Shown piece by piece: positions 1 to 8,989 of a DNA stretch of 51,648 nt. Within the stretch, counting starts at the first letter, position 1, and the number at the start of each line of letters is the position of its first letter. The notes beneath the pieces are model-generated. The model was given only the letters and a program-made list of their open reading frames with translations, was not told the origin of the DNA and searched no databases. Made by a program: the position numbers and the translations under genes. The stretch is from Peptococcaceae bacterium (lineage in GTDB: Bacteria > Bacillota > Peptococcia > Peptococcales > Peptococcaceae), in contig JAUNGU010000006.1 of assembly GCA_030524315.1 (NCBI GenBank), positions 1 to 51,648 on the forward strand, written 5' to 3'.

Positions 1-240
1 GCTGAACATGGTCGCATACACATGAGGGAAGGCCGCAAACATGGCGCCACCGGCGGTGATCAGCCAAACCTCGTTGCCATCCCAGAACGGCCCAATGGTG
101 TTCAAGACCACGCGACGTTCGTCATCGTCCTTGCCGACGATTGGAATCAATGCACCGACGCCATAGTCAAAGCCTTCCAAGAAGAAGAAACCAATAAACA
201 GGACGGTGATGAGTACAAACCAGAGAATATTTAAATCCAT
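1..240 (-). CDS. cydB: Cytochrome bd ubiquinol oxidase subunit II, N-terminal part
   Basis: This is the first 80 codons of CydB, the smaller membrane subunit of the bd-type quinol oxidase that reduces oxygen with electrons from quinol. The gene runs off the left edge of the window. The translation begins [20 protein letters not shown] and continues with [11 protein letters not shown] and [12 protein letters not shown], which are hallmark CydB segments at the first membrane helix and the following loop. The ATG lies inside the end of cydA (about a 10-base overlap), and GAGGAGGG within cydA serves as its ribosome binding site, so the two subunits are translationally coupled. Confidence 0.95.
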   Translation of the reverse strand, partial: MDLNILWFVLITVLFIGFFFLEGFDYGVGALIPIVGKDDDERRVVLNTIGPFWDGNEVWLITAGGAMFAAFPHVYATMFS

Positions 241-1610
241 AGTGAGCCCTCCTCTGCTGCTTTTGGCTTCGCGGCTTCGTCCTCAACGGTTTTCGCCGCA
301 CGAATCATCAAGGCGACATCGATAATGGCCAATACCAAATAGAGAAGCGTGAAGCCCACCAGGGTAACCATGACCGAGCCACCGGAAACCACCTGCGAGA
401 CGGCATCGGAGGTTTTCTGCAAGCCGTAAACGATCCATGGCTGACGCCCAGCCTCGGTCAAAATCCACCCAAAGGAATTGGCGACGAATGGCGCAAACAT
501 CATTGGCAGAAAGACCACCATGAGCTTAGAACCCTTGACCTCGCGGCCGGTTTTGGACAGGAAGCAAGCAGCCAACGCAGACAATACCATCAGCATACCG
601 GCACCGACCATGAAGCGGAAGCTCCAGAACATCAGTGGCACGTCAGGGATGTAGTTGCCGTCGCCGTATTCCTGTTCATATTCTGCCTGGAGATCGTTGA
701 TCCCCTGCACCTCTTCGGTGAAATTGTTGTGCGCCATGAAGCTCAACAGCCCCGGCACAGAAATTTCGAAGGAATTTTCCTTGTTTTCAGTGTCAATGCC
801 AGCCACCAGCGCCAGGGGTGCACTGTCTTCAGTGTCCCAAAGGGCTTCCATGGCAGCCATCTTCATTGGCACCTCTTCGGTCAAATATTGACCCTGCATA
901 TGCCCCACACCGGCCACAGCCAGGGAAGCGATGAGCCCCATGACAGCAGCAAATTTGAAGGACGATTTCATCACATGGAGATTTTTCTTGCGCATCAGAT
1001 GATAGGCGCTGATCCCCAGCATAAAGAAGGATGCCGTCGCCAGCCCGGCTGTAAAGACGTGAGCATACTGATGGAAGAAATACGAATTGCTGACGATTTC
1101 AGCAAAGTTGTCCATTTCTACGCGCCCATTGTTGAGCACATAGCCCTGTGGATGCTGCATGAAAGAGTTTGCAACCAAAATCCACATGGCCGAGAGATTG
1201 GACGCAATCGCCACCAGCCAAATAGACGCCAGATGAACGCCCTTTGGCAGACGATCCCAACCAAAAATCCAAATACCCAGGAATGTAGATTCAATAAAAA
1301 ATGCTAAAAGTGCTTCGATTGCCAATGGTGCGCCAAAAATGTCGCCCATAAAGCGTGCGTATTCAGACCAGTTCATCCCAAATTGGAATTCCTGTACAAG
1401 ACCCGTCGCAACACCCATGGCAAAGTTGATCAGGAAAAGCTTGCCCCAAAACTTGGTCATGGTTTTGTATTTTGGATCTTTTGTACGATAGTATTTTGTT
1501 TGAATCATCGCTGTCATGATCGACAAGCCCAATGTCAACGGCACGAACAAAAAGTGATACACCGTTGTAATTGCAAATTGCCAGCGTGCCAACAATAATG
1601 CATCAAACAT
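231..1610 (-). CDS. cydA: Cytochrome bd ubiquinol oxidase subunit I
   Basis: CydA carries the quinol site and hemes of the bd oxidase, a high-affinity terminal oxidase that also scavenges oxygen in anaerobes. The 459-residue protein has His19 in the first helix (heme ligand position) and the family motif [15 protein letters not shown] near residue 385. It is shorter than the E. coli protein (about 520 residues), which fits the short Q-loop class common in Gram-positive bacteria. About nine hydrophobic segments are visible. The ATG is preceded by AAGGAGGGG. It follows ridA by 31 bases and overlaps cydB. Promoter, start and family are clear; whether it shares a transcript with ridA is inferred from spacing. 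Confidence 0.96.
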   Translation of the reverse strand: MFDALLLARWQFAITTVYHFLFVPLTLGLSIMTAMIQTKYYRTKDPKYKTMTKFWGKLFLINFAMGVATGLVQEFQFGMNWSEYARFMGDIFGAPLAIEALLAFFIESTFLGIWIFGWDRLPKGVHLASIWLVAIASNLSAMWILVANSFMQHPQGYVLNNGRVEMDNFAEIVSNSYFFHQYAHVFTAGLATASFFMLGISAYHLMRKKNLHVMKSSFKFAAVMGLIASLAVAGVGHMQGQYLTEEVPMKMAAMEALWDTEDSAPLALVAGIDTENKENSFEISVPGLLSFMAHNNFTEEVQGINDLQAEYEQEYGDGNYIPDVPLMFWSFRFMVGAGMLMVLSALAACFLSKTGREVKGSKLMVVFLPMMFAPFVANSFGWILTEAGRQPWIVYGLQKTSDAVSQVVSGGSVMVTLVGFTLLYLVLAIIDVALMIRAAKTVEDEAAKPKAAEEGSLWI

Positions 1611-1641
1611 GTTACTACCCCTCCTTTTTATTTTGAAATTT

Positions 1642-2025
1642 TTATACTACTGCAATGGCTTCAATTTCTACTGCGACATCCTTTGGCAGACGCGCCACCT
1701 CCACACAGCCTCTTGCAGGGGCATCCTTTTCGAAGTATTTGCCATACACCTCGTTGACAACAGCGAAGTTGTTCATGTCTTTCAAAAAGATGGTGGTTTT
1801 GACAACGTTTTCCATGGTTGCGCCGGCCTCTGCCAAAATCGCTGTGATGTTATCCATGCAGCGCGCGGTTTGGGCGGCAACATCTCCATCGATGAGGGTG
1901 TTGGTTTCTGGATCGATGGCAATCTGTCCGGAAACGAAAACAAGCTCACCAACAGCACCCACGCCTTGAGAATATGGGCCCAATGCAGCAGGGGCTTTTT
2001 CGGTTGCAAAAATTCGTTTTTCCAT
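1642..2025 (-). CDS. ridA: RidA family 2-iminobutanoate/2-iminopropanoate deaminase
   Basis: A 127-residue RidA/YjgF protein. The family hydrolyses reactive enamine/imine intermediates made by PLP enzymes, protecting the cell from self-inflicted damage. The sequence is full length and shows the expected GPYSQ segment near residue 17, VSGQIAIDP near 30, and the C-terminal block ARGCVEVARLPKDVAVEIEA with the substrate-binding Arg and Glu. It starts at an ATG preceded by AGGGAGGTG. It sits 17 bases downstream of the metallophosphoesterase gene and 31 bases upstream of cydA, so a four-gene transcript is likely. No functional link between ridA and the bd oxidase is known to me. Confidence 0.95.
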   Translation of the reverse strand: MEKRIFATEKAPAALGPYSQGVGAVGELVFVSGQIAIDPETNTLIDGDVAAQTARCMDNITAILAEAGATMENVVKTTIFLKDMNNFAVVNEVYGKYFEKDAPARGCVEVARLPKDVAVEIEAIAVV

Positions 2026-2042
2026 GTGATCACCTCCCTTTT

Positions 2043-2795
2043 CTAATAATTCCCTTCCAGGTCATGAATATATCCATCATTATAAATCTCTACCGGCGAA
2101 AAATCAACATTATCCGCGCTCACAAGCACATATTTAATGCCATTTTTTTCGAAGGTCTGATATTTTTCGGCTTCCTGCCCGTGCCAGTGGCCAAACACAC
2201 AGAGATTGACGCCATGGCGTTCCAGAATCGACGAAACCTCCACCGAGAGGCCGTCGTCAGTAAACGGCGGAAAATGCATCATCGCAATGCGGTAGCGCGC
2301 ATCCTCCGGCACCTGCGCCAGGGACGCATCGAGGCGCTTGTATTCGCGGCGCAGCATTTTTTCCTGGTGCGCCGGGCCCTCGGGATCAGAAAAGGTCCAA
2401 CCGCGGGCACCGGCAATGGCCACACCGTCAATGTCGATGCAGTCGTTTTGGATGGCGTACATGCCCTCGGGCAGCACCTTTCGCACCTTGGTGATGCTCT
2501 GCCACCAGTTGTCGTGGTTGCCGCGCACGAGAATTTTTTGCCCGGGCAGACAGCCCAGCCAGTTCAGCGCAAACCGCGCCTCCTCGACGCGATTGCCCCA
2601 AAACAAATCACCCACCAAGAGCACCACGTCATTTTTTTCGACGCGCTCGCACCAGGCGCGGGCAATTTTGGCCGTGTGCTGCGCCCACTGCTCGCCAAAT
2701 TGATCCATTGGCTTTTGCTTGTCGGCGTCAAGACCAATGGACAGATGCAAATCGCCGATGGCCCAATATTTTCTTTGTTTTTCAGAGTCTGTCAT
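2043..2795 (-). CDS. Calcineurin-like metallophosphoesterase
   Basis: A 250-residue metallophosphoesterase. The dinuclear-metal motifs of the family appear in order: GDLHLS near the N-terminus (D-x-H), LLVGDLFWG (GD), VRGNHDNWW (GNHD), an isolated HFPPF and finally FGHWHG (GHxH). Substrate is unknown; related proteins hydrolyse nucleotides or phosphodiesters. I chose the ATG at 2795 because AGGAGGAT lies 6 bases upstream; a longer open frame exists upstream but has no binding site and would overlap the promoter. It is the first gene of the run leading to ridA and cydAB and is divergent from uppP. Confidence 0.85.
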   Translation of the reverse strand: MTDSEKQRKYWAIGDLHLSIGLDADKQKPMDQFGEQWAQHTAKIARAWCERVEKNDVVLLVGDLFWGNRVEEARFALNWLGCLPGQKILVRGNHDNWWQSITKVRKVLPEGMYAIQNDCIDIDGVAIAGARGWTFSDPEGPAHQEKMLRREYKRLDASLAQVPEDARYRIAMMHFPPFTDDGLSVEVSSILERHGVNLCVFGHWHGQEAEKYQTFEKNGIKYVLVSADNVDFSPVEIYNDGYIHDLEGNY

Positions 2796-2918
2796 ATAGC
2801 GATCCTCCTGATCAATTTTTTCGGGCGCCAAATGGCATTTCCACAAAGTGGAACGACTCTTCCTCTTTTTGCTGCAAAAAATCTCCCCGTCCGTGACGGA
2901 CAGTTCTCCATGGCTATC

Positions 2919-2946
2919 ATTATAATAGAAATTGCGCCATTGGCAA
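2919..2946 (-). promoter_or_regulatory. Predicted sigma-A promoter for the metallophosphoesterase-ridA-cydAB run
   Basis: On the minus strand TTGCCA (2941-2946) and TATAAT (2919-2924) are separated by 16 bases. Transcription would begin near 2912, leaving a 5' leader of about 115 bases. The leader contains a small hairpin, CCGTC-ACG-GACGG, followed shortly by TTTTTT (about 2880-2900), which might act as a weak attenuator. Confidence 0.6.
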
Positions 2947-2978
2947 CCACCCAATCTTGAAAAAAGCCGCGCAAAAAC

Positions 2979-3007
2979 TTGAAGCCCCTCTGTCAATCAA
3001 GTACAAT
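2979..3007 (+). promoter_or_regulatory. Predicted sigma-A promoter for uppP
   Basis: TTGAAG (2979-2984) and TACAAT (3002-3007) are separated by exactly 17 bases, and the uppP start codon follows 31 bases later behind AGGAGGAG. It is divergent from the promoter of the metallophosphoesterase operon. Confidence 0.65.
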
Positions 3008-3037
3008 AATATAGATTATCTAACAGGAGGAGAAATA

Positions 3038-3853
3038 ATGATCATCGAATATCTAAAGGTCTTGATTCTAGGGATTGTCGAGGGGATCACCGAATGGCTG
3101 CCAATCAGTAGCACCGGGCATATGATTCTCGTCGATAATTTTTTGCGCCTGAACGTCTCCCGCGAATTTTGGGAAATGTTTCTGGTCGTCATTCAGCTCG
3201 GCGCGATTTTGGCGGTCGTCGTCGTTTATTTTCACAAGCTGAACCCGTTTTCGCCGAAAAAAACCGCCGTCGAAAGAAAATCCACCTGGCACATTTGGTA
3301 CAAGGTCATCATCGGCTGCCTGCCAGCAGCCCTCATTGGCTTGCCTCTCAACGACTGGCTCGACGAACACTTCTATAATTACGTGGTCGTCGCCATCGCC
3401 CTCATTGTCTACGGGGTTGTCTTTATTTGGATCGAAACCCGCGTCAAGTATGCGCCAAGCACCAATTCTATTGAAGAAATGAGCTATCTCACCGCCTTCA
3501 AAATCGGCTGCTTCCAGGTGCTTTCCCTGATTCCTGGGACCTCGCGCTCGGGCTCGACGATCATCGGTGGGATGCTCGTCGGCACCTCGCGTACAGCCGC
3601 GGCGGAATTTTCCTTCTTTATGAGTATTCCGATTATGTTTGGCGCGAGCCTCCTCAAGCTCGTCAAGTTCGGCTTTGAGTTTTCGGCAAGCGAGCTGGGC
3701 ATTCTCTTTTTTGGCATGTTTGTGGCCTTTGTGGTCTCGATTCTTGCGATCAAATTCCTCATTGCCTACATCCAGAAAAACGACTTCAAGGTCTTCGGTT
3801 ACTACCGCATCATCTTGGGGATCATCGTCATCATCTACGATCTGTTAACCTAG
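3038..3853 (+). CDS. uppP: Undecaprenyl-diphosphatase
   Basis: UppP (BacA) removes a phosphate from undecaprenyl diphosphate in the membrane, regenerating the lipid carrier for cell wall synthesis; overexpression gives bacitracin resistance. The 271-residue protein has the family signature [14 protein letters not shown] at its N-terminus and [13 protein letters not shown] near residue 175, the two halves of the active site, plus about seven hydrophobic helices. The ATG at 3038 is chosen because AGGAGGAG lies 6 bases upstream and a promoter lies at 2979-3007. The stop codon overlaps the binding site of the following amidohydrolase gene, so the two are probably cotranscribed. Confidence 0.96.
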   Translation: MIIEYLKVLILGIVEGITEWLPISSTGHMILVDNFLRLNVSREFWEMFLVVIQLGAILAVVVVYFHKLNPFSPKKTAVERKSTWHIWYKVIIGCLPAALIGLPLNDWLDEHFYNYVVVAIALIVYGVVFIWIETRVKYAPSTNSIEEMSYLTAFKIGCFQVLSLIPGTSRSGSTIIGGMLVGTSRTAAAEFSFFMSIPIMFGASLLKLVKFGFEFSASELGILFFGMFVAFVVSILAIKFLIAYIQKNDFKVFGYYRIILGIIVIIYDLLT

Positions 3854-3866
3854 GAGATGGATTGAA

Positions 3867-5012
3867 ATGTCTATTTACGCAGAAGCCTGCGCCCTCGCAC
3901 CTGAGCTCACACGCTGGCGGCGCCATTTGCACCAGCACGCCGAGGGCGCTTACGACCTGGACGGCACGCTGGCCTTCATTCACCAGGTACTTGATGAGGC
4001 AGGCGTCGCCTACAGCGAACCCTGCCCCAGCGCCCTCGTGGCCGAAATTGGCGAGGGGGCGCCTGGCATGATGCTGCGCGCCGACATGGACGCGCTGCCA
4101 ATGAAGGAAGAAAGCGGGCTCGATTTTGCCAGCGTCACCGATTACGCCCACACCTGCGGCCACGATTTTCACACGGCGATGCTCCTCGGTGCCGCTGTGC
4201 TCCTCAAGCGCCACGAGGCTGCGCTGACTCATCGCACACGACTGATTTTTCAGCCGGATGAGGAAGGCGGCAGCGGCGCCAAGTATCTCCTTGACCACGG
4301 CGTCCTGAACGCTGACGCCGCCGGGGCCTTTGCCCTGCACATGTCGCCGACCCAGGACAGCGGCGTCCTCTATTATCAGGACGGCGCCCTCTACACCTCG
4401 GCAGACGAATTTCTCGTCACCGTCAAGGGCAAGAGCGCCCACGGCGCCGCGCCTCACACAGGCATTGATCCCGTCTTTGCGGCGGTGCAAATTTACAACG
4501 CCATGCAGGGGCTGATCAGCCGCGAGACACCGCCCCAGGAAACGGCAGTGCTTTCCCTCTGCACCATCTCCGGTGGCAAGGCCTTCAACGTCGTCCCCGA
4601 CAGTGCCATCATTCGCGGCACCATCCGCACTTACAGCGAGGCGGTGCGCAACCAGCTCAAGACCCGCGCCCGCGAGGTCGCCCTCGCCGTCGGCGGTGCC
4701 TTCCACTGCGACATCGATTTCCACTTTGTCACCGAGGTGCCCGTCGTCAACAACGACGCCGCGCTGAACGCCCAGCTTCTGACGCAAATGCGTGCCGACG
4801 ATGTGACGCTGGCCGAGCAGCCCCAGCCATTTTCCTGGAGCGAGGATTTTTCCTTTTTCGGCAGCGTCGTACCTGCGGTGATGATGACCCTCGGTGCTCA
4901 TGTGGACGGCTGCACGTCCAACATCCACAACGCCGACGTCCTCTTTGATGAAAGAGCACTGCCCATCGGTGCCGCCGCTCACGTCCTCGCCGCCCTCTCC
5001 GTCGAAAAATAA
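3867..5012 (+). CDS. M20 family amidohydrolase (N-acyl amino acid / hippurate hydrolase type)
   Basis: A 381-residue zinc peptidase of family M20D, which releases amino acids from N-acyl or related amides. Visible motifs are RRHLHQHAE near residue 18, LRADMDALPM near 70, HTCGHDFHTAMLLGAA near 95 (metal-binding His and Asp), FQPDEEGGSGAKYLL near 130 and FSWSEDFSFF near 320. Length and motif order match aminoacylase, HipO and N-acetyldiaminopimelate deacetylase relatives; the exact substrate cannot be assigned from sequence. The ATG follows AGGAGA by 9 bases and starts 13 bases after the uppP stop. A strong terminator follows. Confidence 0.88.
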   Translation: MSIYAEACALAPELTRWRRHLHQHAEGAYDLDGTLAFIHQVLDEAGVAYSEPCPSALVAEIGEGAPGMMLRADMDALPMKEESGLDFASVTDYAHTCGHDFHTAMLLGAAVLLKRHEAALTHRTRLIFQPDEEGGSGAKYLLDHGVLNADAAGAFALHMSPTQDSGVLYYQDGALYTSADEFLVTVKGKSAHGAAPHTGIDPVFAAVQIYNAMQGLISRETPPQETAVLSLCTISGGKAFNVVPDSAIIRGTIRTYSEAVRNQLKTRAREVALAVGGAFHCDIDFHFVTEVPVVNNDAALNAQLLTQMRADDVTLAEQPQPFSWSEDFSFFGSVVPAVMMTLGAHVDGCTSNIHNADVLFDERALPIGAAAHVLAALSVEK

Positions 5013-5025
5013 TTGCATATGAAAT

Positions 5026-5071
5026 GAGCCATGAAACGCGATGCAACTCGCGCCTCATGGCTCGTTTTTTT
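5026..5071. terminator. Rho-independent terminator after the amidohydrolase gene
   Basis: GAGCCATGA pairs with TCATGGCTC, with an inner CGCGA/TCGCG stem, followed on the plus strand by GTTTTTTT. The convergent CPBP gene ends just beyond it at 5076, so it may serve both directions, though the T-run favours plus. Confidence 0.85.
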
Positions 5072-5075
5072 ATTT

Positions 5076-5768
5076 TTATATCGGCACAAACATGCCCGAG
5101 AGGAGGTTGTAACAAAAATGCAGCGCTACCGCCGCCCAAATGCAGCCGCTACGCCGATACACAGCGCTACAGCCAAAATGCAGGAGCAGAATAAAAACCA
5201 CATGCGTCCCATCAAGCGCCGAAAAATCCACAGCCCCCTGCATCACCCAGCGCACAGGATAATGGCTAAGGAGAAAGCATACCGCCGTCACCGTCGTACA
5301 AATCCAGCCATTGTGCCAAAGCCCATAGAGGCGCGTCTCGATGTAGCCGCGAAAAATCAGCTCTTCTTGGATAACACAAATAATGAGAATCGCGCCGCTG
5401 GCAAGGCTCGGTGCCACAAGTCCAACATGTGCGCCAGCCAGTGCGAAGCTTCCCGCAAGCGCCAACGCCAGTGCAAGGCCGACAATCGCGCCACAGCCCA
5501 CAGCCAGTGGCCAGCGTGCACCAAGTCGCCACTCGCCCCAAGCCCCGCGCTCATACCGCACCACAGCGAGAATCAGCGCAATGCCCAGCATCGGCACAAC
5601 AATGTTCATGCTCGCCAACACCGGCGTCGGCAGCGTCGAGCGATACACCGCCCCCTGCATGAGCAGCAGCGCCATCAGCGTTGCGAAAACGCCCAGTGCG
5701 CACCAGCCGTCGCCCGTGCGCTGTCCCAGATTTTTTTGATACGCATCGCAATTTTTCACGCTCATCAT
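5076..5768 (-). CDS. CPBP family intramembrane (CAAX-type) metalloprotease
   Basis: A polytopic membrane protein of about 231 residues with the three ABI/CPBP motifs in order: EELIFRGYIETRLY (EExxxR), FLLSHYP (FxxxH) and HFCYNLLS (HxxxN). These form the metal site inside the membrane. Bacterial members process peptides or give self-immunity to bacteriocins, but nothing here shows a bacteriocin partner. The start is uncertain: two ATG codons at 5768 and 5765 follow AGGGAG very closely. A TTG at 5789 is in frame but lies inside the likely -10 box, so I reject it. Confidence 0.83.
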   Translation of the reverse strand: MMSVKNCDAYQKNLGQRTGDGWCALGVFATLMALLLMQGAVYRSTLPTPVLASMNIVVPMLGIALILAVVRYERGAWGEWRLGARWPLAVGCGAIVGLALALALAGSFALAGAHVGLVAPSLASGAILIICVIQEELIFRGYIETRLYGLWHNGWICTTVTAVCFLLSHYPVRWVMQGAVDFSALDGTHVVFILLLHFGCSAVYRRSGCIWAAVALHFCYNLLSGMFVPI

Positions 5769-5788
5769 CTCCCTGGAATTTTTCTTCA

Positions 5789-5817
5789 ATTATAACACGC
5801 CATCAGCCTACCGTCAG
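5789..5817 (-). promoter_or_regulatory. Predicted promoter of the CPBP protease gene
   Basis: On the minus strand CTGACG (5812-5817) and TATAAT (5789-5794) are separated by 17 bases. Transcription would start near 5782, just upstream of the two candidate ATG codons. Confidence 0.5.
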
Positions 5818-5830
5818 CGACGATTCTCCC

Positions 5831-5858
5831 TTGACATCGGCGGTGGGCGTGCTAAAAT
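5831..5858 (+). promoter_or_regulatory. Sigma-A promoter of htpG
   Basis: TTGACA (5831-5836) and TAAAAT (5853-5858) are separated by 16 bases. The predicted transcription start falls within the CIRCE operator directly downstream, the usual position for HrcA repression. Confidence 0.75.
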
Positions 5859-5862
5859 AATC

Positions 5863-5889
5863 TTAGCACTCAATTATTTCGAGTGCTAA
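5863..5889 (+). promoter_or_regulatory. CIRCE operator (HrcA binding site)
   Basis: A perfect inverted repeat TTAGCACTC (5863-5871), nine spacer bases, GAGTGCTAA (5881-5889). This is the canonical CIRCE element bound by the heat-shock repressor HrcA, normally found before groESL and hrcA-dnaK operons. Here it lies between the htpG promoter and start codon. Confidence 0.96.
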
Positions 5890-5910
5890 TAAAAAATGAG
5901 GTGAACATCC

Positions 5911-7806
5911 ATGAGTAAAAAATCTTTTAAGGCTGAATCCCAGCGACTGATGGATTTGATGATCCATTCTATTTATACCAACCGCGAAATTTTTCTGCGT
6001 GAGCTTATTTCCAACGCCTCCGACGCCATCGACAAGGTCTATTATCAGACCCTGACCGACGAAAACCGCACCTTCAACAAGGACGATTTCTATATCCGCC
6101 TGACGCCTAACAAAGAGGCGCGCACCCTGACCATCGAGGACACGGGTATCGGCATGACCGCCGAGGAGCTCGAAAACAACCTCGGCACCATCGCCAAGAG
6201 CGGGAGCTTCGAATTCAAAAATGACCAGGAGCTCGAGGACGAGCACAACATCATCGGCCAATTCGGCGTCGGCTTCTACGCCTCCTTCATGGTTGCCAAG
6301 GAGGTCACCGTCGAATCCAAGACCTGGAACCCTGACGAGCCTGCGGCCATGTGGCATTCTGACGGCACCGACGGCTACACCATCTCCGACTGTGGCCGCA
6401 CCAATCCCGGCACGAAAATCACCCTGACCCTGCGCGACAACACCGACGAAGAAAACTACGACGAATTCCTCGATCCGCACGTTCTGCGTGCCCTCGTCAG
6501 CCGCTATTCCAACTACATCCGCTACCCAATCGTCATGCTCTGCGAAAAATCCCGCATGAAGGAGGGCACCGAGGAGCATCCGGAATACGAAACCTATTAC
6601 GAGGACGATACCCTCAATTCGATGGTGCCAATCTGGCGCAAAAACAAAAACGAGCTCTCCGATGAGGATTATGACAACTTCTATCACGAGCGCCGCTTCG
6701 GCTTTGACAAGCCCCTCAAGCACATTCATCTCAACGCCGAAGGGCTATTGAGCTACCGCGCCATCCTCTACATTCCTAGCCAGCCTCCGTTTGATTACTA
6801 CACCAACGATTACAAGCGCGGCCTCGCCCTCTATTCCAACGGCGTCATGATCATGGACAACTGCGAGGATCTCCTGCCAAGCTATTACAACTTCGTCAAA
6901 GGGGTTGTCGATAGCGAGGATTTGTCGCTGAATATTTCTCGCGAAATTCTCCAGCAGGATCGCCAGCTGCGCACCATTCGCCACAAAATTGACGAGCGCA
7001 TCACCCGCGAGCTCACCCAAATGCGCGACAACGACCGCGAGACCTACGAAAAATTCTTCGCCGCCTTTGGCCGCCAGCTGAAAATTTCGACCTACGACAA
7101 TTACGGTGCCAACAAGGACAAGCTCCAGGATTTCCTTCTCTTCCATTCAGCCACCGAGGACAAGCTCGTCACCCTCAAGGAATACGTCGAGAAAATGCCG
7201 GAAAGCCAGAAATACATCTACTACGCCACCGGCGCCAGCGTCGAGCAAATCGACAGCCTGCCACAGGTCGGCATCATCAAAAACAAGGCCTTCGACATGC
7301 TCTATCTGACCGACGCCTTTGACGAATTCGTCCTCAAGACCATCGGCGCCTACAGCGACAAGGAATTCCGCTCTGTCTCCGGCGACGACCTCGGCCTGGA
7401 CGACGACGCCGAGACCAAGAGCGAGGACGAGCAGAAGGAAGAAAACGCCTTCTTCGAAAAACTCGCCGACCTTCTCGGCAGCGAGGTCACCCGCGTCAAG
7501 GCCAGCAACCTCCTTGGCGATGAGGACGCCGTCTACCTCTCAAGCGAAGGCCAGATTTCTGTCGACATGGAAAAGCTCTACGCTGCCATGCCACAGGGCG
7601 GCAACATCAAGGCGCAAAAGGTCCTCGAAATCAACAAGAACCACCCTGTCTACGCCAAGCTCGAAGCCCTCTACAAGGACGGCGACGAGAAGGCCCTCGC
7701 CGATTACACCAACCTCCTCTACCAGCAAGCCCGCCTCATCGCCGGTCTGCCTGTCGAGAATCCAACCAGCTTCGCCCGCAGCATCTCTGCGCTCATGACC
7801 AAGTAA
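5911..7806 (+). CDS. htpG: Molecular chaperone HtpG (bacterial Hsp90)
   Basis: The 631-residue protein is a full-length HtpG, the ATP-driven cytosolic chaperone. The N-terminal GHKL ATPase motifs are LRELISNASDAI near residue 30 (catalytic Glu31 and Asn35), IEDTGIGMT near 78, NLGTIAKSGS near 95 and GQFGVGFYASFMV near 118. The middle domain contains LNISREILQQ near 350 with the conserved Arg that contacts ATP phosphate. The ATG follows GAGGTG by 7 bases. It is monocistronic, with its own promoter, a CIRCE operator and a terminator after the stop, so it is predicted to be repressed by HrcA and induced by heat. Confidence 0.97.
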   Translation: MSKKSFKAESQRLMDLMIHSIYTNREIFLRELISNASDAIDKVYYQTLTDENRTFNKDDFYIRLTPNKEARTLTIEDTGIGMTAEELENNLGTIAKSGSFEFKNDQELEDEHNIIGQFGVGFYASFMVAKEVTVESKTWNPDEPAAMWHSDGTDGYTISDCGRTNPGTKITLTLRDNTDEENYDEFLDPHVLRALVSRYSNYIRYPIVMLCEKSRMKEGTEEHPEYETYYEDDTLNSMVPIWRKNKNELSDEDYDNFYHERRFGFDKPLKHIHLNAEGLLSYRAILYIPSQPPFDYYTNDYKRGLALYSNGVMIMDNCEDLLPSYYNFVKGVVDSEDLSLNISREILQQDRQLRTIRHKIDERITRELTQMRDNDRETYEKFFAAFGRQLKISTYDNYGANKDKLQDFLLFHSATEDKLVTLKEYVEKMPESQKYIYYATGASVEQIDSLPQVGIIKNKAFDMLYLTDAFDEFVLKTIGAYSDKEFRSVSGDDLGLDDDAETKSEDEQKEENAFFEKLADLLGSEVTRVKASNLLGDEDAVYLSSEGQISVDMEKLYAAMPQGGNIKAQKVLEINKNHPVYAKLEALYKDGDEKALADYTNLLYQQARLIAGLPVENPTSFARSISALMTK

Positions 7807-7817
7807 TTGCATAAGCA

Positions 7818-7859
7818 AACAGCCGATTTTGACCCCGCGTCAAAATCGGCTGTTTTTTT
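7818..7859. terminator. Terminator between convergent htpG and the LysR-type regulator
   Basis: A 16-base perfect stem, AACAGCCGATTTTGAC with its complement around a CCCGC loop, followed on the plus strand by TTTTTTT. It ends at the stop codon of the convergent regulator gene, which it may also serve less efficiently because the minus-strand T-run is short. Confidence 0.9.
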
Positions 7860-8781
7860 ATTCCCTGATATGAAAATTTTCCTTGATGGCGTCAACGAAG
7901 CACTGCTCGGCAGGCGTGAGGGTCTCGCTGCTGTCCATGATGAGGCAGTGGTAGATGTCGAGGTCCTTGTCGCGCAATGGAATTTGGGCGAAGGTTTTGT
8001 TGTTGCTGCTGATGAGCTTGGCGGCGAGGATTTCTGTGGCCAGGCCAACGTAATTGCCTCGGGCGACGTATTTTTGAAAGGCGGTGATGCTATTGACATA
8101 GATGGCGTCGTCGCTGGAGACGTGGTGGGCGTCCAAGAGCCGCGTGATGATCGAATCCTCGCGCGCCTGCTTGTAGATCATGACCATCGGCAAATGGGCG
8201 ATCTCCTTGAGGGCGGTCGTCTTTTTGTTGTTGAGGGGCGAATCCTTGCACACCAGGAGCGTCAGCCGATCCTCGAGGAGCGGTTGGACGATTTTGCCCG
8301 GCGCCGAGAGCTCTGTGGCCAGGCGCGGCAAAATATTCAGATGCAGATGGCGCTCGTCTGCTGCCGGATAGGCATCGCGCTCGTTGAGGCTGACCTGGAT
8401 GCGCGGGTATTGCAGCGAAAAGTCCACGAGGAAATCGTTGAAAAAGCCGTTTGACGTGATCGTCGAGCTCACAAGCTCGAGCTTGCCGGAAATTTTCCGG
8501 TTCGCCTCGGCGCGCTCGCGGCTGCTCGAGGCATCAAAATCCTCCATCAGCGCGTCGTAAATTGCCACCATCTGGCGCGCGGCATCCAGCGCCCGCTCGC
8601 CGTCTGCCGTCGACGTGACGCCCTTGGAATTGCGCACGAAAAGCTGGCGGCCAAATTCCTCCTCGAGCTGAATGAGAATGCGGCTGACGTTTTGATAGGA
8701 CATGTTCAAATGGTCTGCCGCCTTGCGAATGGAGCCGTATTGTCTGACGGCCAGCAGAATGTTCAAGCTTTCGAGCTGCAT
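7858..8781 (-). CDS. LysR-type transcriptional regulator
   Basis: A 307-residue LysR-family regulator. Residues 1-60 form the winged helix, with SIRKAADHLNMSYQNVSRI as the recognition segment and LEEEFGRQLFVRN following; residues 90-300 resemble the periplasmic-binding-type effector domain. LysR proteins typically control a divergent neighbour in response to a small molecule. Here the divergent neighbours are a phosphohydrolase-type enzyme and a DASS-type transporter, so their substrate is the likely effector. The ATG follows GGGGGGAGAG. One intrinsic oddity is a long linker helix region with an extended acidic and arginine-rich segment (about residues 80-105). Confidence 0.9.
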   Translation of the reverse strand: MQLESLNILLAVRQYGSIRKAADHLNMSYQNVSRILIQLEEEFGRQLFVRNSKGVTSTADGERALDAARQMVAIYDALMEDFDASSSRERAEANRKISGKLELVSSTITSNGFFNDFLVDFSLQYPRIQVSLNERDAYPAADERHLHLNILPRLATELSAPGKIVQPLLEDRLTLLVCKDSPLNNKKTTALKEIAHLPMVMIYKQAREDSIITRLLDAHHVSSDDAIYVNSITAFQKYVARGNYVGLATEILAAKLISSNNKTFAQIPLRDKDLDIYHCLIMDSSETLTPAEQCFVDAIKENFHIRE

Positions 8782-8827
8782 GGTCTCTCCCCCCGTGATG
8801 TGAACAGCTACAACTTCTCCTTTATTT

Positions 8828-8857
8828 ATAATATATCCGCTGGTGGTAAAGTGTCAA
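8828..8857 (-). promoter_or_regulatory. Promoter of the LysR-type regulator gene
   Basis: On the minus strand TTGACA (8852-8857) is followed after 18 bases by TATTAT (8828-8833), or after 16 bases by TATATT. It lies in the 208-base divergent spacer (8782-8989) where LysR sites are expected; I could not define a convincing T-N11-A box or the opposite promoter, although TATGAT near 8926 could be a -10. Confidence 0.6.
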
Positions 8858-8989
8858 TAAATTCTGGACGCTTTGTAAAAATGGTCGCGATTCCCCTTCT
8901 ATGCGCCGCAGACATTTCGGCGTATGATAAACACATCAAGAGAGATAATTGCAATCATAAATTTTATTTGAGATTTGGAGGAATCAACA

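Noticed and set aside
3831-5018. Minus-strand coding alternative to the amidohydrolase
   Set aside because: The plus-strand frame has all M20 motifs in order with a proper ribosome site; the opposite frame has none.
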